Shown here piece after piece: positions 29,466-39,524 of a DNA stretch of 64,000 nt (the stretch's first letter is position 1; each line of letters opens with the position of its first letter). Under the pieces are notes generated by a model. The model worked only from the letters and a program-made list of their open reading frames with translations, made no database searches and was not told where the DNA came from. Source of the stretch: Burkholderia sp. MS389 (lineage in GTDB: Bacteria > Pseudomonadota > Gammaproteobacteria > Burkholderiales > Burkholderiaceae). A program made the position numbers and the translations under genes. The stretch is from positions 1,426,001 through 1,490,000 of the forward strand of contig NZ_CP045995.1 of the NCBI RefSeq assembly GCF_016899425.1. Reading direction: 5' to 3'.

Positions 29466-31889
29466 CTACTGCTCCAGTCCCACGCCCAGCGGCCGCTGGT
29501 CGCTGCGCCCGTGATCGTCGACCACCCGCACCGTATAGCTGCCGGCCGTGCGCGGCTGCCAGAACAGCGCGTCGCCCGGCCCGCTGCGGCCGACATACGC
29601 GTCGTTGACGAACCAGTACAGCGCATGCGCGCTCGCATCGGCGGTCGCGTTGAACGCGATGCGCGTGTCGTCGGTGCTTTTCACGCGCATCGCATACGTA
29701 CTGCCGCGCAGCGGCGACGTGATGCGCGGCGGGTCGCCTTCGACCTGCCCGGCATCGCGACAATCCGCATTCTGCGGCGGCCGCCGGCGCGGAATGCCGG
29801 CCTGCGCGAACACCTGCTGCAAGTCCGACGGCCAGAACTCGAAGACCTCCGTATGCGTGCGCTTGCCGTCGTACGGCGGGCACGCGGCCTTCCCCGTCGC
29901 GTCGTCGATCACGACGGGCCGGTGCACGGTGCTCACCCGGATCGGCGACGTGCCGGGGATGAACCACGTCCAGCCTTGCTGCGGACACCACTCGTTCGGC
30001 AGATCGCCGCTCGCGAGGCAGATGCGCACGCGCTTCAGTTTCGGCGGCACCGCGCGCGGCGGCTCGACGACGGCCCGCTCGGCATTCAGCGCATCGACGA
30101 CCTGAAAGAACAGCGGCGCGGCCGCATCGACACCGACGAACGCGGTATTGGTCGAATTGTCGAAATTGCCGACCCACACGACCAGCACGTACGGGCCGAA
30201 CACGCCGGCCGTCCACGCGTCGCGGAACGACCATGACGTGCCGGTCTTCCAGTACACGGGCACGCTCGACGGCTGCGCGCCGCTCGTCTCGTCGGGGCGC
30301 AGGTGCTGGCGCAGCATGTCCATCGTCATGTAGCTCGCTTCGGCGCTGAGCAGGCGCCGGCCGGGCAATGCCGGCTCGTCCGCGCGCAGCCGCAGCGGCC
30401 GGAACTCGCCGCGGTTCGCGAGCATCGCGTACAGCGCCGCGAGATCCTGCATCGTCACTTCACCGCCGCCGAGCACGAGCGCGAGCCCGTAGTGCTGCGC
30501 GCTTGCGAGCCGGCGCACGCCGGCGTCCTGCAGGAACCGGTACAGGTCGGGCGACTTGAGCTGCGACGCGACCCATACGGCCGGCACGTTGCGGCTGCGG
30601 TTCAGCGCGTCGGTCGCCGTGATCGGCCCGAGGAAATGACCGTCGAAGTTCTCCGGCGCATACGGGCCGAACGACGTCGGCACGTCGCGCAGCACGGTCT
30701 GCGGATGCAGCACGCCCTGGTCGAAGCCGAGCGCATAGATGAACGGCTTGAGCGTCGAGCCCGGCGAGCGCCGCGCGAGCGTGCCGTTCACCTGCCCGTC
30801 GATCGTCCGGTCGAAGAAGTTCGCGGAGCCGACCAGCGCCTTCACGCCCATGTCGCGCGTATCGACGAGGATGGCCGCCGCGTTGCGCACGCCGCGCGTA
30901 TCGTTGCGCGCGACGTAGCGTGAAATCTGCCGTTCGAGCGTGCGTTGCAGGTCGAGATCGAGCGTCATCGCAAGACGGGCGCCGCCATCGCCGTCGCGGT
31001 TGCCACCGTCCGCCGCGCCGCTCGACGTCGTACGCCACGCGCTGCGCGCGGCCAGCGCCTGGTCGACCGCATGCGGCGCGTCGAACGGCAGCGCGGACAG
31101 CGGCCGCATCGCGAGCGGCAACGCGAACAACGGCTTGAGCGACGCATCGCCCGGGTGCTTCGTCAGCCAGCGCGCATAGAGCCGATTGCGCGACGCGGCC
31201 AGCGCACGGTTGATCTCGTCCTGCCCGCCGCGCACGCGTCGCGCCGGGTCCTGCGGAATCACCGCGAGCGCGAGCGCTTCGGGCAACGTCAGCGCGTCCG
31301 GCATCCGGTCGAAATAGACGACGCTCGCGGTGCCCGCGCCTTCGACGTTGCGGCCGTACGGCGCGTCGTTCAGATACGCTTCGAGAATCTGCCGCTTCGA
31401 GTAGAACAGTTCGAGCTGCACCGCGCGGGCAACCTGCTCGAGCTTTCCGGCCGGCGTGCGCGTGTTCAGCTTCCACAGCGAGCGCGCGAGCTGCATCGTC
31501 AGCGTGGAGCCGCCCTGCGGATTGCCGCCGCGCACGTACGTGATCCACGCACCGCGCGCGAGCCCGTACGGATTGAAACCCGGATGCCACCGGAACCAGC
31601 GGTCCTCGTGCAGCATCACCGCTTCGACGAGTTGCGGCGACATCCGGTCGAGCGGCACCCACAGCCGGTAGCGGTCGTCCTTCGCGAGCGTCAGGCGCAG
31701 CAGCCGGCCTTGAGCGTCCGTCACCGCGACCGACGACGGTTTCCAGTCGCGCAGCGGCGGATGCGGCCACAGCCGGCACGCGGCCAGCACGCCGAATCCG
31801 AGCAGCGCGCCGACGAGCCAGTTCTGCCAGCGATGCAGCCAGCGGCCGGCGCCGTGCAGCGCGCGCCGGAGCACGGATGCGTCAGCCAC
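29466..31889 (-). CDS. pbpC: Penicillin-binding protein 1C
   Basis: An 807-residue bifunctional peptidoglycan synthase anchored by one N-terminal helix (about residues 23-40). The transglycosylase domain has EDRWFRWHPG and GGSTLTMQLAR; the transpeptidase domain has SPGSTLKP (Ser nucleophile) and KTGTS. The C-terminal BiPBP domain starts about residue 715. It lies 54 bases after the alpha-2-macroglobulin gene in the same direction, the same pairing (yfhM-pbpC) known in enterobacteria, where the macroglobulin is thought to protect cells from proteases when PBP1C repairs the wall. Confidence 0.95.
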   Translation of the reverse strand: MADASVLRRALHGAGRWLHRWQNWLVGALLGFGVLAACRLWPHPPLRDWKPSSVAVTDAQGRLLRLTLAKDDRYRLWVPLDRMSPQLVEAVMLHEDRWFRWHPGFNPYGLARGAWITYVRGGNPQGGSTLTMQLARSLWKLNTRTPAGKLEQVARAVQLELFYSKRQILEAYLNDAPYGRNVEGAGTASVVYFDRMPDALTLPEALALAVIPQDPARRVRGGQDEINRALAASRNRLYARWLTKHPGDASLKPLFALPLAMRPLSALPFDAPHAVDQALAARSAWRTTSSGAADGGNRDGDGGARLAMTLDLDLQRTLERQISRYVARNDTRGVRNAAAILVDTRDMGVKALVGSANFFDRTIDGQVNGTLARRSPGSTLKPFIYALGFDQGVLHPQTVLRDVPTSFGPYAPENFDGHFLGPITATDALNRSRNVPAVWVASQLKSPDLYRFLQDAGVRRLASAQHYGLALVLGGGEVTMQDLAALYAMLANRGEFRPLRLRADEPALPGRRLLSAEASYMTMDMLRQHLRPDETSGAQPSSVPVYWKTGTSWSFRDAWTAGVFGPYVLVVWVGNFDNSTNTAFVGVDAAAPLFFQVVDALNAERAVVEPPRAVPPKLKRVRICLASGDLPNEWCPQQGWTWFIPGTSPIRVSTVHRPVVIDDATGKAACPPYDGKRTHTEVFEFWPSDLQQVFAQAGIPRRRPPQNADCRDAGQVEGDPPRITSPLRGSTYAMRVKSTDDTRIAFNATADASAHALYWFVNDAYVGRSGPGDALFWQPRTAGSYTVRVVDDHGRSDQRPLGVGLEQ

Positions 31890-31943
31890 GCGCGGCCGCT
31901 CCTGGCGACGTGCGCGACCTGCAACGCGGATGAAACCGCCCCG

Positions 31944-34900
31944 TCATCGCACGCGCTCCACCGTCAGCGCCGTGCCGCCCGGCGCCTGCGCCTGCACGCG
32001 GCGGTCGTACATCGATTCGCCGTAAGCGGGCGGTGCAATGAAGCGGCCCGCGTTGCTCGCCTTGATCCGGTAGACGAACTCGCGCACGTCGGTCGTCGCG
32101 GTGCCGTAGATCACCACGCGATCCTCGCGGATATCGGCGAACTGCGGCTGCCACGTCGAGCCCTTCACGCCGATCGGCGAATGCCACGGTGCATCGGCCA
32201 CCGGCGCCGACGCACTGCCGTCGCCGTTGCCGTCCTGCGTATCGGTCACCGGCGGCGGCGCGATCACCGGATCGAAGCCGCCCGGCAGCAGGTCGACGAT
32301 CGCGACGTTGCCGACGTTCGCCGAACCGGTCGCGCGAATCTTCAGGTGTACGTCGATCTCCTGGCCGAGCGCGATCCTCGCGAGCGGCTTGCCGTCGGTA
32401 TCCGTGTAGTCGCGCACGATCTCCAGCCCGTTCCTGATCGCCTTCGTCGACGTGCCGCGGTCGTAGCCCGACTGGCTCGCGACCCACCACGCCGGCAGCG
32501 CGCTGCCGTTCACGAAGTCGACGCGCGACGCGCCGGCCGCCCACGTGCCCGAGCGCACGAGGTTCGCCTGAATCGACGACACGTCCTTCGGCGCTGCGCC
32601 CGCGCGCACCTCGTTGATCGCGAGCCGGTCGAGCTGGCCCGCGTTCGACGCCGCATACGCGTCGAGCGCGAGAATCGTCATCGCCGACGACAGCGTGTTG
32701 TAGCGGTTGTCGACGAGCGGCGCGGCGAGGTTGTCCATCGCGCGCGGCGACAGCTTGCGCACGCGCTCCGGGAAGTGCTTCGCGAGCAGGTACAGCACGC
32801 TCGCATCGCGCGTCAGCGGGTCGATGTAGTAGCCGGCCGCGTCACCGCCGTCGGACGCGCGCTTGCGTTCGAGCAACGCCTGCGGGCCGGCAATCAGCGC
32901 GGCGGCCTCCTTGTCCTGCTTCAGCAACTGATACGACGCGGCGAGCCACGCGGCCGCGAGATCGTTGTTCCAGTCGTTCGGATAGGCCGCCTGCAGCCGC
33001 TTCTGCACGGCCGCGAGGCTGTTGGTCGTCACGTTGCCCTGGCGCGTCAGCAGGTACACCGCGTACGCGCGCTGCCGCAACAGGTCGAGCGAGCCGAGCG
33101 AATCGTTCGCGGCGAGCCGCTGCAAATACGCGTTGCCCGCGTCGAGCATGTCCTTCGGCACCGCGATGCCGCGCTCGCGCGCATCCAGCAGCACGTGCAT
33201 CGCATACGCGGACACGAACGGATCGGCATCGGGCGTCGCGCTCCACAAGCCGAAGCCGCCCTGCGCGTTCTGCCGACTGTGGAGCACGCCGAGGAACTGC
33301 GCGATCGCGCTCGCATTCGCCGCATCGACGCCAGCCTCGGGCGCATGCATCGCGCTCGTCAGTGCGCGCGCCGACAGCCATTTCGCCGCGAACACGCGCG
33401 GCACGGCCGCGCTCACCATCTGCTCGCTGCAGGAATGCTCGAAGTTGACGAGATACGACGACAACCCTTCGGTCAGCACCAGCGGCGCGGTGGAAATACT
33501 CGCGTCGCGCGACGCATACGCGTCGTACATCGACCGCAGGTTCGGCACGCCCGTCTTCTTGCCCGGGTCGAGCCGCGCGATGTCGAGCTGCGTGCGGAAC
33601 GCGGCGGCCGGCCGCACCGACACGTCGACACGCTGCTGCGCACCCTTCGCGCCGTAGCGCGCGCCGAACGACAGCGCGCCGGAGCCGAGCGTATCGGTCG
33701 CCTTCACGCGGAACAGCGCGACGCCTTCGTGCTGCGGCGCGAGCGCGACGTTCTGCGTCGCCGGCCCGATCACCTGCAACTGCGGGCCCGTCTTCAGCGT
33801 GACCGCGACCGGCACCGGCTGGTTGCCGACGCCCGTCAGGTTGTTCGCGACACCGACGCTGACGTCGGCCTCGTCGCCCGGCGCGAGCGTCGTCGGCACG
33901 TTCGGCGACAGCACGAAATCGCCGCGCACCGTCGTCGCGCCTTCGAACGTGCCGACGAGATCCGGCGACACCGACACGGCCATCACGCGCAGCTTTCCGT
34001 TGAAGTAGTCGGGCACCGTGTAGCTCAGGCGCGTGTCGCCGTTCACGTCGACGATCCCCGACCAGTAGACGACCGGCTTGTCGCGCTTGCGCTTGAACGG
34101 ATTCAACTGGCGGCCGATCGCGTCGTCGGCGTCGCCGCCGGGCGCGGCCATCGCCATCAGCTTCTCGAAGTCCGGCAGGATCAGGTCGAGGATCTGCGAC
34201 GTGCCGACTTCGAGCATCCGCTTGCGGAAGAAGAACTTCAGCGGATCGCCGAGCTTGTAGCGCGCGACCTGCAGGATGCCCTCGTCGACCGCGAACACCA
34301 CGACCTTCGCGGGCTTCGCCGAATGCACGGTGAAGTTGACGGTATCGCCCGGCTTCACGAGCGCCGGCGCATCGACGCTCACCGCGTTGCGGCGCGCATC
34401 GAGGTTCACCGAGAACGGCACGACGCCGTAGCTCAGCGGGCTCATGAAGATCTCGTCCGACGACGGATCGCGAATGTATTGGACGTTGATGTAGCCGTTG
34501 CCTTCGAAGCCGGCCGGCACCGTGATGTGCTGAATCGAGCTCGTCGTGTCCGCATGGAACCACGCATGTGCATACACCTTGTCGCGCTCGATCGTGATCA
34601 GGCCGCTGCCCGCGTAAGGCGCGCGGATCGCGATTTCCACCTGTTCGCCCGGCTTGAAGTCGTGCTTCGCGAGGCTTACCTGAAGCTCCGCGTTGCGGTC
34701 GAGCGAACGCGTGACGTTCGCGGCACCCGTGACCGAATACTCGATCCGGTTCACCGCGGCGCCATCGACGCGGCGGATCACGAGCGCATAGCTGCCCGGC
34801 TTGTCGGTGCGCAGCGCGTAGTCGAGCCCGGCTGCCGGAATCGACAGCGGCTTCTCGTCGACCGGCACTTCCTTCAGCCGCGAATCGTATTTGTACGCGC

Positions 34901-37900
34901 CGGAATCCTGCTTCGTCAGCACCGACACGTAACGCTGCTCGACGAGCTGCGCGCGCAGGTCCTTCACGTCGATCGCCTTCGCGCCCGGATCGATCGCGAC
35001 GAGCCGCACCGTGCGCGGGCTGCCGCGCTTCACGTAGCCGAGATCGTCGACCGACTTGTAGCCGACGAGCCAGTCGTTGTTCGACACGAGCGTCTGCGCG
35101 TTCGCGGCGACGTTGCGGCCGCCTTCCGCTTCATACGCCTTCGCCTGGAAGTAGAGCTGATAGGTCGCGTCCGCGTACTTGTCGAGATCGAGATCGAATT
35201 CGGCATGGCCCTTGTCGTCGGTCGTGCCGTCCTGCAGCGCGGTCGTGTAGCCCTCCTTCGCGCGGCGTGCGTCGAAGAAGTGATACCCCTGCCAGCTGCG
35301 GAACGACGGCCACACGGGGCGCAGCGTCAGCGTCGCCGCGACGCGGCGTTTCTCGGCCGGCGTGCCGAACAGGTTCTGCGCATCGACGATGCCCTTCAGC
35401 CCCTTCGGCTTCACCCACCCTTCGACGACCTGCTGCGACAGCTTCGCGTCGACCTTCATCCGGTCGGGCAGGAATTCCTTCACCTGCACCGTCGTGCTGC
35501 CGATCGGCTCGGCGCCCGGCTGGCCGTCCTTCACGATGTACAGATTGACCGTCCACGTACCGGTCGGCGCCGTTTCGGCGGTCGTGTAGCCGATCTCGGT
35601 GAAACCGGTCGCGTCGACGGTCACCGGCTTGCGCTCGACGGTCATCCCGCGCGGGTCGACGATCTCCGCCTGCAGCGGCACGCCGGCCGGGCTGCGCGCC
35701 CAGTTGGCCGCACGCACGATCAGGCCGATATGGAATGGATCGCCGGGTCGGTACAGCCCGCGATCCGAGAACAGGTACGCGGACAATTGCCCCTGGCCCG
35801 TCGCGTTGCGTTCGCCGTCGACGTCGAAGCGCGAGAAGTCGAGCTGGCGGTCGCGGCCGGCCACCGGCAGGAACGACAGGTCGGTGTCCTTCTTCACGAC
35901 GTAGAGCTGCGGACGCTTCTCGCGGTCGAGCCCCTTGAACGCGGGGAAATGCACGACGCCGTCGGCGCTGGTGGTCTGCGTGAACAGCGCCTGGCCGTTC
36001 ACCGCGAGTACCGATACGGTTGCGCCCGCAACCGGCTTGCCCGAGCGGATCGACTGGATGAACACGTCCTGGCTGCCATCCAGCGCCTTCTTGACCAGCA
36101 TCCCGAGATCGGTCACGACGATCAGCCGCGTGTCGCCGAGTGCGTCGTCGCCGTCGTCGCCGTTGCCGCTGCTGTCGCCCGAATCGGCGTTGTCGGACTG
36201 ATCGTGGCTGCCGTCATCGGACGCCGCGTCGCCATCCTTCGCATCGTCGGCCTTCTTCTTCTCGGCCGCCGGATCGTACTTCGACAGGTGCAGCAGGAAC
36301 ACGCCGCGCTTGCCGTCCTTCAGATACTGGCCGAGGTCGACGCCTTCGTAATGGGCGCGGCCCGGGTCGCCGGCCGGGAACGCGCGAGTCTGCACGAAAC
36401 GCTCGACGATGTGATCCTCGCTGAACGAATACGACAGTTCGGGCCGCGCGTACGTGCCGTTGTTGAAGCTCACGAGATGCTGGATCTGGTCGGGCAGCAC
36501 GCGGCCGATCTCGACCTTCATCCCCGGCAGGTTGCGCGACACGACCGACAGCCGCTTGCTGCCGCTCATCGACAGCAGCGAGCCATCAGCCATGAAGCGC
36601 AGCAGCTTCGGATAGTCGGGCACCGTGAACGCGGTCGTCGCCGCCTCGGCGAGCAGGTAACCGCCGGCCGATTTAAGGTTGCCCTCGATTCGCACGACGA
36701 TACGATCGCCCGGCGTCGCGTGATACTTGAAGCTTTGCAGCGTCGCGTAGTCGTTCTCGGTGGGCACCGCTTCGAGCGGCAGCGGCTTCGACTGCTTCAG
36801 CACCGCGTCGCTGACGTCGGCCAGGTTCCATTCGTACGGCGGATCGTCGGCCGACTGATCGACACCCGGCTTGCGCTTCGGCAACACCCACGCCTTCGCG
36901 CGCGCGGCCAGCTCCGCGCTGCGCACGCCGTCGGACGCTTCGGCGACGAGCACCTGCTCCGGCTCGTAACGCTCGTTGTCGACCAGCGTCGGCGCGATAT
37001 TGCCGATCGACAGGCTGTACAGCCCCGGCACGTCGACCGACGCGTGCAGCACATCCGGCGTGCCGTTGCCGCCTCGCGCGCTCTTCACGCCCTTGTCGAC
37101 GTCGAGCCGCACTGCCAGCGGATCGCGCGGAATGTCGAGCGGCTGCGAGTAGACCCACGCGCTCGTCTTCATCTTGTCGTAGTTGACCGTATAGCGCAGC
37201 GGCGACACGGTCTTGCCGTCGCGGCCGACCAGCGCGAGGCCGATGCGCTTCTCGAACTCGGCCGGATCGACCGGGTAGTTGAAGCGCAACTGCAGCAGCG
37301 CCTGCTTCTCCGCCGGATTGTCGGGGTTCTGGTAGAACTGGTTGTCGCCGAACGTCGCGGCGAACGCCGGCACGTCGAACGCGAAACGATCGTCGCGCAT
37401 CGTCGCCTGCGGCGCGAACACGCGATGCACGGCGAAGCGCACCTCGACGTGCGCGCCGACCGGCCAGTCGGCCGCCGGCGTGAAGCGCAGCGTCTTGTCG
37501 TCGGCCCACTCCCACGCGCCCTTCAGCGCGGGTGTCATCTCGATGCCGTCGCCGGCCGGCTTGCCGACCTGTTCGATCGGCGCGGCCGATCGCGAGAACG
37601 CCACTTCCAGCGGATGCACGGTGATCTTCGGCTTGTCGGTGTCGTCGACCTCGTAGGTCGTGATCGCCGGCGCCTTCACGGTGAAGCCGACGGTTTCGGG
37701 CTCCGGCGGCTTCGGGCGATGCTTGAACCAGTAGCCGCCGTAACCGAGCGCGGCCGCGAGCAGCACGATGCCGCCGGCATGCCACGGGCGGCGGCGCACG
37801 GCCGCGGCGGTGACGCCCATCCATGCGGGCGCCGTCCACGACACGTCGCCGACCAGCGGCCGCAGCGCGCAGCCGAGCAGCCACCAGACGAAGCCCGCCG

Positions 37901-37940
37901 CGCGAATCGGCAGGAGCAGCAGGAAACGCAGCAAATCCAT
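31944..37940 (-). CDS. yfhM: Bacterial alpha-2-macroglobulin, thioester type
   Basis: A 1,998-residue macroglobulin-like protease trap. MG domains fill the first two-thirds; the thioester motif CSEQ is at residues 1504-1507, so the covalent-capture chemistry is intact. A Ser/Asp-rich low-complexity stretch lies around residues 565-605. It differs from E. coli ECAM at the start: there is no lipobox with Cys, but two hydrophobic segments (about residues 2-28 and 55-71), so it is probably held by membrane helices facing the periplasm. AAGGAAAT before the ATG at 37940 supports the start. It is the longer partner of pbpC. Confidence 0.94.
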   Translation of the reverse strand: MDLLRFLLLLPIRAAGFVWWLLGCALRPLVGDVSWTAPAWMGVTAAAVRRRPWHAGGIVLLAAALGYGGYWFKHRPKPPEPETVGFTVKAPAITTYEVDDTDKPKITVHPLEVAFSRSAAPIEQVGKPAGDGIEMTPALKGAWEWADDKTLRFTPAADWPVGAHVEVRFAVHRVFAPQATMRDDRFAFDVPAFAATFGDNQFYQNPDNPAEKQALLQLRFNYPVDPAEFEKRIGLALVGRDGKTVSPLRYTVNYDKMKTSAWVYSQPLDIPRDPLAVRLDVDKGVKSARGGNGTPDVLHASVDVPGLYSLSIGNIAPTLVDNERYEPEQVLVAEASDGVRSAELAARAKAWVLPKRKPGVDQSADDPPYEWNLADVSDAVLKQSKPLPLEAVPTENDYATLQSFKYHATPGDRIVVRIEGNLKSAGGYLLAEAATTAFTVPDYPKLLRFMADGSLLSMSGSKRLSVVSRNLPGMKVEIGRVLPDQIQHLVSFNNGTYARPELSYSFSEDHIVERFVQTRAFPAGDPGRAHYEGVDLGQYLKDGKRGVFLLHLSKYDPAAEKKKADDAKDGDAASDDGSHDQSDNADSGDSSGNGDDGDDALGDTRLIVVTDLGMLVKKALDGSQDVFIQSIRSGKPVAGATVSVLAVNGQALFTQTTSADGVVHFPAFKGLDREKRPQLYVVKKDTDLSFLPVAGRDRQLDFSRFDVDGERNATGQGQLSAYLFSDRGLYRPGDPFHIGLIVRAANWARSPAGVPLQAEIVDPRGMTVERKPVTVDATGFTEIGYTTAETAPTGTWTVNLYIVKDGQPGAEPIGSTTVQVKEFLPDRMKVDAKLSQQVVEGWVKPKGLKGIVDAQNLFGTPAEKRRVAATLTLRPVWPSFRSWQGYHFFDARRAKEGYTTALQDGTTDDKGHAEFDLDLDKYADATYQLYFQAKAYEAEGGRNVAANAQTLVSNNDWLVGYKSVDDLGYVKRGSPRTVRLVAIDPGAKAIDVKDLRAQLVEQRYVSVLTKQDSGAYKYDSRLKEVPVDEKPLSIPAAGLDYALRTDKPGSYALVIRRVDGAAVNRIEYSVTGAANVTRSLDRNAELQVSLAKHDFKPGEQVEIAIRAPYAGSGLITIERDKVYAHAWFHADTTSSIQHITVPAGFEGNGYINVQYIRDPSSDEIFMSPLSYGVVPFSVNLDARRNAVSVDAPALVKPGDTVNFTVHSAKPAKVVVFAVDEGILQVARYKLGDPLKFFFRKRMLEVGTSQILDLILPDFEKLMAMAAPGGDADDAIGRQLNPFKRKRDKPVVYWSGIVDVNGDTRLSYTVPDYFNGKLRVMAVSVSPDLVGTFEGATTVRGDFVLSPNVPTTLAPGDEADVSVGVANNLTGVGNQPVPVAVTLKTGPQLQVIGPATQNVALAPQHEGVALFRVKATDTLGSGALSFGARYGAKGAQQRVDVSVRPAAAFRTQLDIARLDPGKKTGVPNLRSMYDAYASRDASISTAPLVLTEGLSSYLVNFEHSCSEQMVSAAVPRVFAAKWLSARALTSAMHAPEAGVDAANASAIAQFLGVLHSRQNAQGGFGLWSATPDADPFVSAYAMHVLLDARERGIAVPKDMLDAGNAYLQRLAANDSLGSLDLLRQRAYAVYLLTRQGNVTTNSLAAVQKRLQAAYPNDWNNDLAAAWLAASYQLLKQDKEAAALIAGPQALLERKRASDGGDAAGYYIDPLTRDASVLYLLAKHFPERVRKLSPRAMDNLAAPLVDNRYNTLSSAMTILALDAYAASNAGQLDRLAINEVRAGAAPKDVSSIQANLVRSGTWAAGASRVDFVNGSALPAWWVASQSGYDRGTSTKAIRNGLEIVRDYTDTDGKPLARIALGQEIDVHLKIRATGSANVGNVAIVDLLPGGFDPVIAPPPVTDTQDGNGDGSASAPVADAPWHSPIGVKGSTWQPQFADIREDRVVIYGTATTDVREFVYRIKASNAGRFIAPPAYGESMYDRRVQAQAPGGTALTVERVR

Positions 37941-38253
37941 TTTGTTATTTCCTTGTCAAGGACATGCTGCCCAAGCGGCAACCTTCCCCGAATCGTTATG
38001 GGTCTGTGACGGCGCGGCCCGGTTGCGCCGTGATGATTGGGTATCTTCGACCGGATGCTGGGCGCCATTATCGATCAGACCCGAAACGATGGAAACAGCG
38101 GTGTGCCGGCGCGCAACGCCCGCCGGTGACCGGCCGGTCGGGCGGGCATCGGGCGGATGGCGGGCCGCCGATGTCCGGCCTCCGCACGCGGCCGCGCCGC
38201 GTTCGCTAGAATGCGCGGCTCGGCAGGATCGAATCGAAACGAAAGGAAACCGC
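37941..38253. other. Divergent region between macroglobulin and LolC-like gene
   Basis: No gene was seen. On the plus strand CGCTAGAATG contains TAGAAT (38207-38212), a plausible -10 box for the permease gene, without a convincing -35. The macroglobulin promoter should lie near 37950-38080. Confidence 0.4.
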
Positions 38254-39507
38254 TTGAAACTCCCGTTCGAATGGCAGATCGGGCTGCGCTACGCGCGCGG
38301 CGGCCGGCGCTCGGCCGGCGACGGCTTCGTGTCGTTCATCGCCGGCGCCGCGATGGCCGGCATCGCGCTCGGCGTGGCCGCGCTGATCGTCGTGCTGTCG
38401 GTGATGAACGGCTTTCGCACCGAGGTGCGCGACCGGATGCTGTCGGTGCTCGCGCATGTGGAAATCTTCTCGCCGTCCGGCGCGATGCCCGACTGGCGGC
38501 TCACCGCGCACGAATCGTTACAGAATGCTGCGGTGCGCGCGGTCGCGCCCTATATCGACGCGCAGGCGCTGCTGACGAACGCGGGCAACGTGACCGGCGT
38601 CGCGCTGCGCGGCATCGATCCCGTGCTCGAGCCGCGCGTGTCCGAGATCGCGCGCAAGCTGAAGACGGGCCGCCTCGACGCGCTCGTACCGGGCGAGATG
38701 GGCATCGTGCTCGGCGCGGCGCTCGCCGATGCGCTGCACGTGAAGATCGGCGACCGCATCACGTTCTTCGCGCCCGGCAATGCCGCGCGCCTGGGCGACG
38801 CGCTGCCGCGGTTCCGCCAGTTCAACGTGGTCGGCACGTTCGAGTCGGGCCACTACCAGTACGACAGCGCGCTCGCGTACATCCACATCCGCGACGCGCA
38901 GCAACTGGCCAACGTGCGCGCGCCGACCGGCATCCGGCTGCGCGTCGACGATCTGCAGCGCGCGCCGGAGATCGCGCTGGCGCTGTCGCGCACGCTGTCG
39001 GGCAACCTGTATATCCGCGACTGGACGCAGCAGAACCGCACGTGGTTCGAAGCCGAGCGGCTGCAGAAGCGGATGCTGTCGCTGATCCTGATGCTGATCG
39101 TCGCGGTCGCCGCGTTCAACCTCGTGTCGTCGCTCGTGATGACGGTCACGCAGAAGCAGGGCGACATCGCGATCCTGCGCACGCTCGGCGCGCCGCCCCG
39201 CGCGATCATGAAGATCTTCGCGATCCAGGGAATGACGATCGGCCTCGCCGGCACGCTGGCGGGCGTCGCGCTCGGCTGCGCGATCGCGGTGAGCATCCCG
39301 GTGGTGCTGCCGGCGGTCGAACAGTTGCTCGACATCCGCTTCCTGACGCCGTCCGTGTATTTCCTCAGCGCGCTGCCGTCGAAGCTGTCGGCGCTCGACG
39401 TGATCGAGATTGCGTCGGCCGCGTTCCTGATGTCGTGCGTCGCGACGCTGTACCCGAGCTGGCGCGCCGCGCGGGTGCGGCCGGCCGAGGCGCTGCGCGA
39501 CGAGTAG
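38254..39507 (+). CDS. LolC/LolE-type lipoprotein-releasing permease, without LolD
   Basis: A 417-residue inner-membrane permease of the LolC/E (FtsX-like) family. One helix at about residues 24-47, a large periplasmic domain, then three helices after residue 270, with QKQGDIAILRTLGA in the cytoplasmic loop that contacts the ATPase. Start TTG at 38254 follows AAGGAAA by 6 bases. A LolD ATPase gene normally follows directly; here the next gene is unrelated and on the other strand. It must use a LolD encoded elsewhere, or be a specialised paralogue. Confidence 0.85.
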   Translation: MKLPFEWQIGLRYARGGRRSAGDGFVSFIAGAAMAGIALGVAALIVVLSVMNGFRTEVRDRMLSVLAHVEIFSPSGAMPDWRLTAHESLQNAAVRAVAPYIDAQALLTNAGNVTGVALRGIDPVLEPRVSEIARKLKTGRLDALVPGEMGIVLGAALADALHVKIGDRITFFAPGNAARLGDALPRFRQFNVVGTFESGHYQYDSALAYIHIRDAQQLANVRAPTGIRLRVDDLQRAPEIALALSRTLSGNLYIRDWTQQNRTWFEAERLQKRMLSLILMLIVAVAAFNLVSSLVMTVTQKQGDIAILRTLGAPPRAIMKIFAIQGMTIGLAGTLAGVALGCAIAVSIPVVLPAVEQLLDIRFLTPSVYFLSALPSKLSALDVIEIASAAFLMSCVATLYPSWRAARVRPAEALRDE

Positions 39508-39524
39508 AGGCCATTGGCGCGGCG

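Noticed and set aside
30945-38009. A very long open frame on the plus strand opposite pbpC and the macroglobulin gene
   Set aside because: It is Arg/His/Asp-rich without domains and follows from the strong third-position GC bias of the real genes on the other strand.
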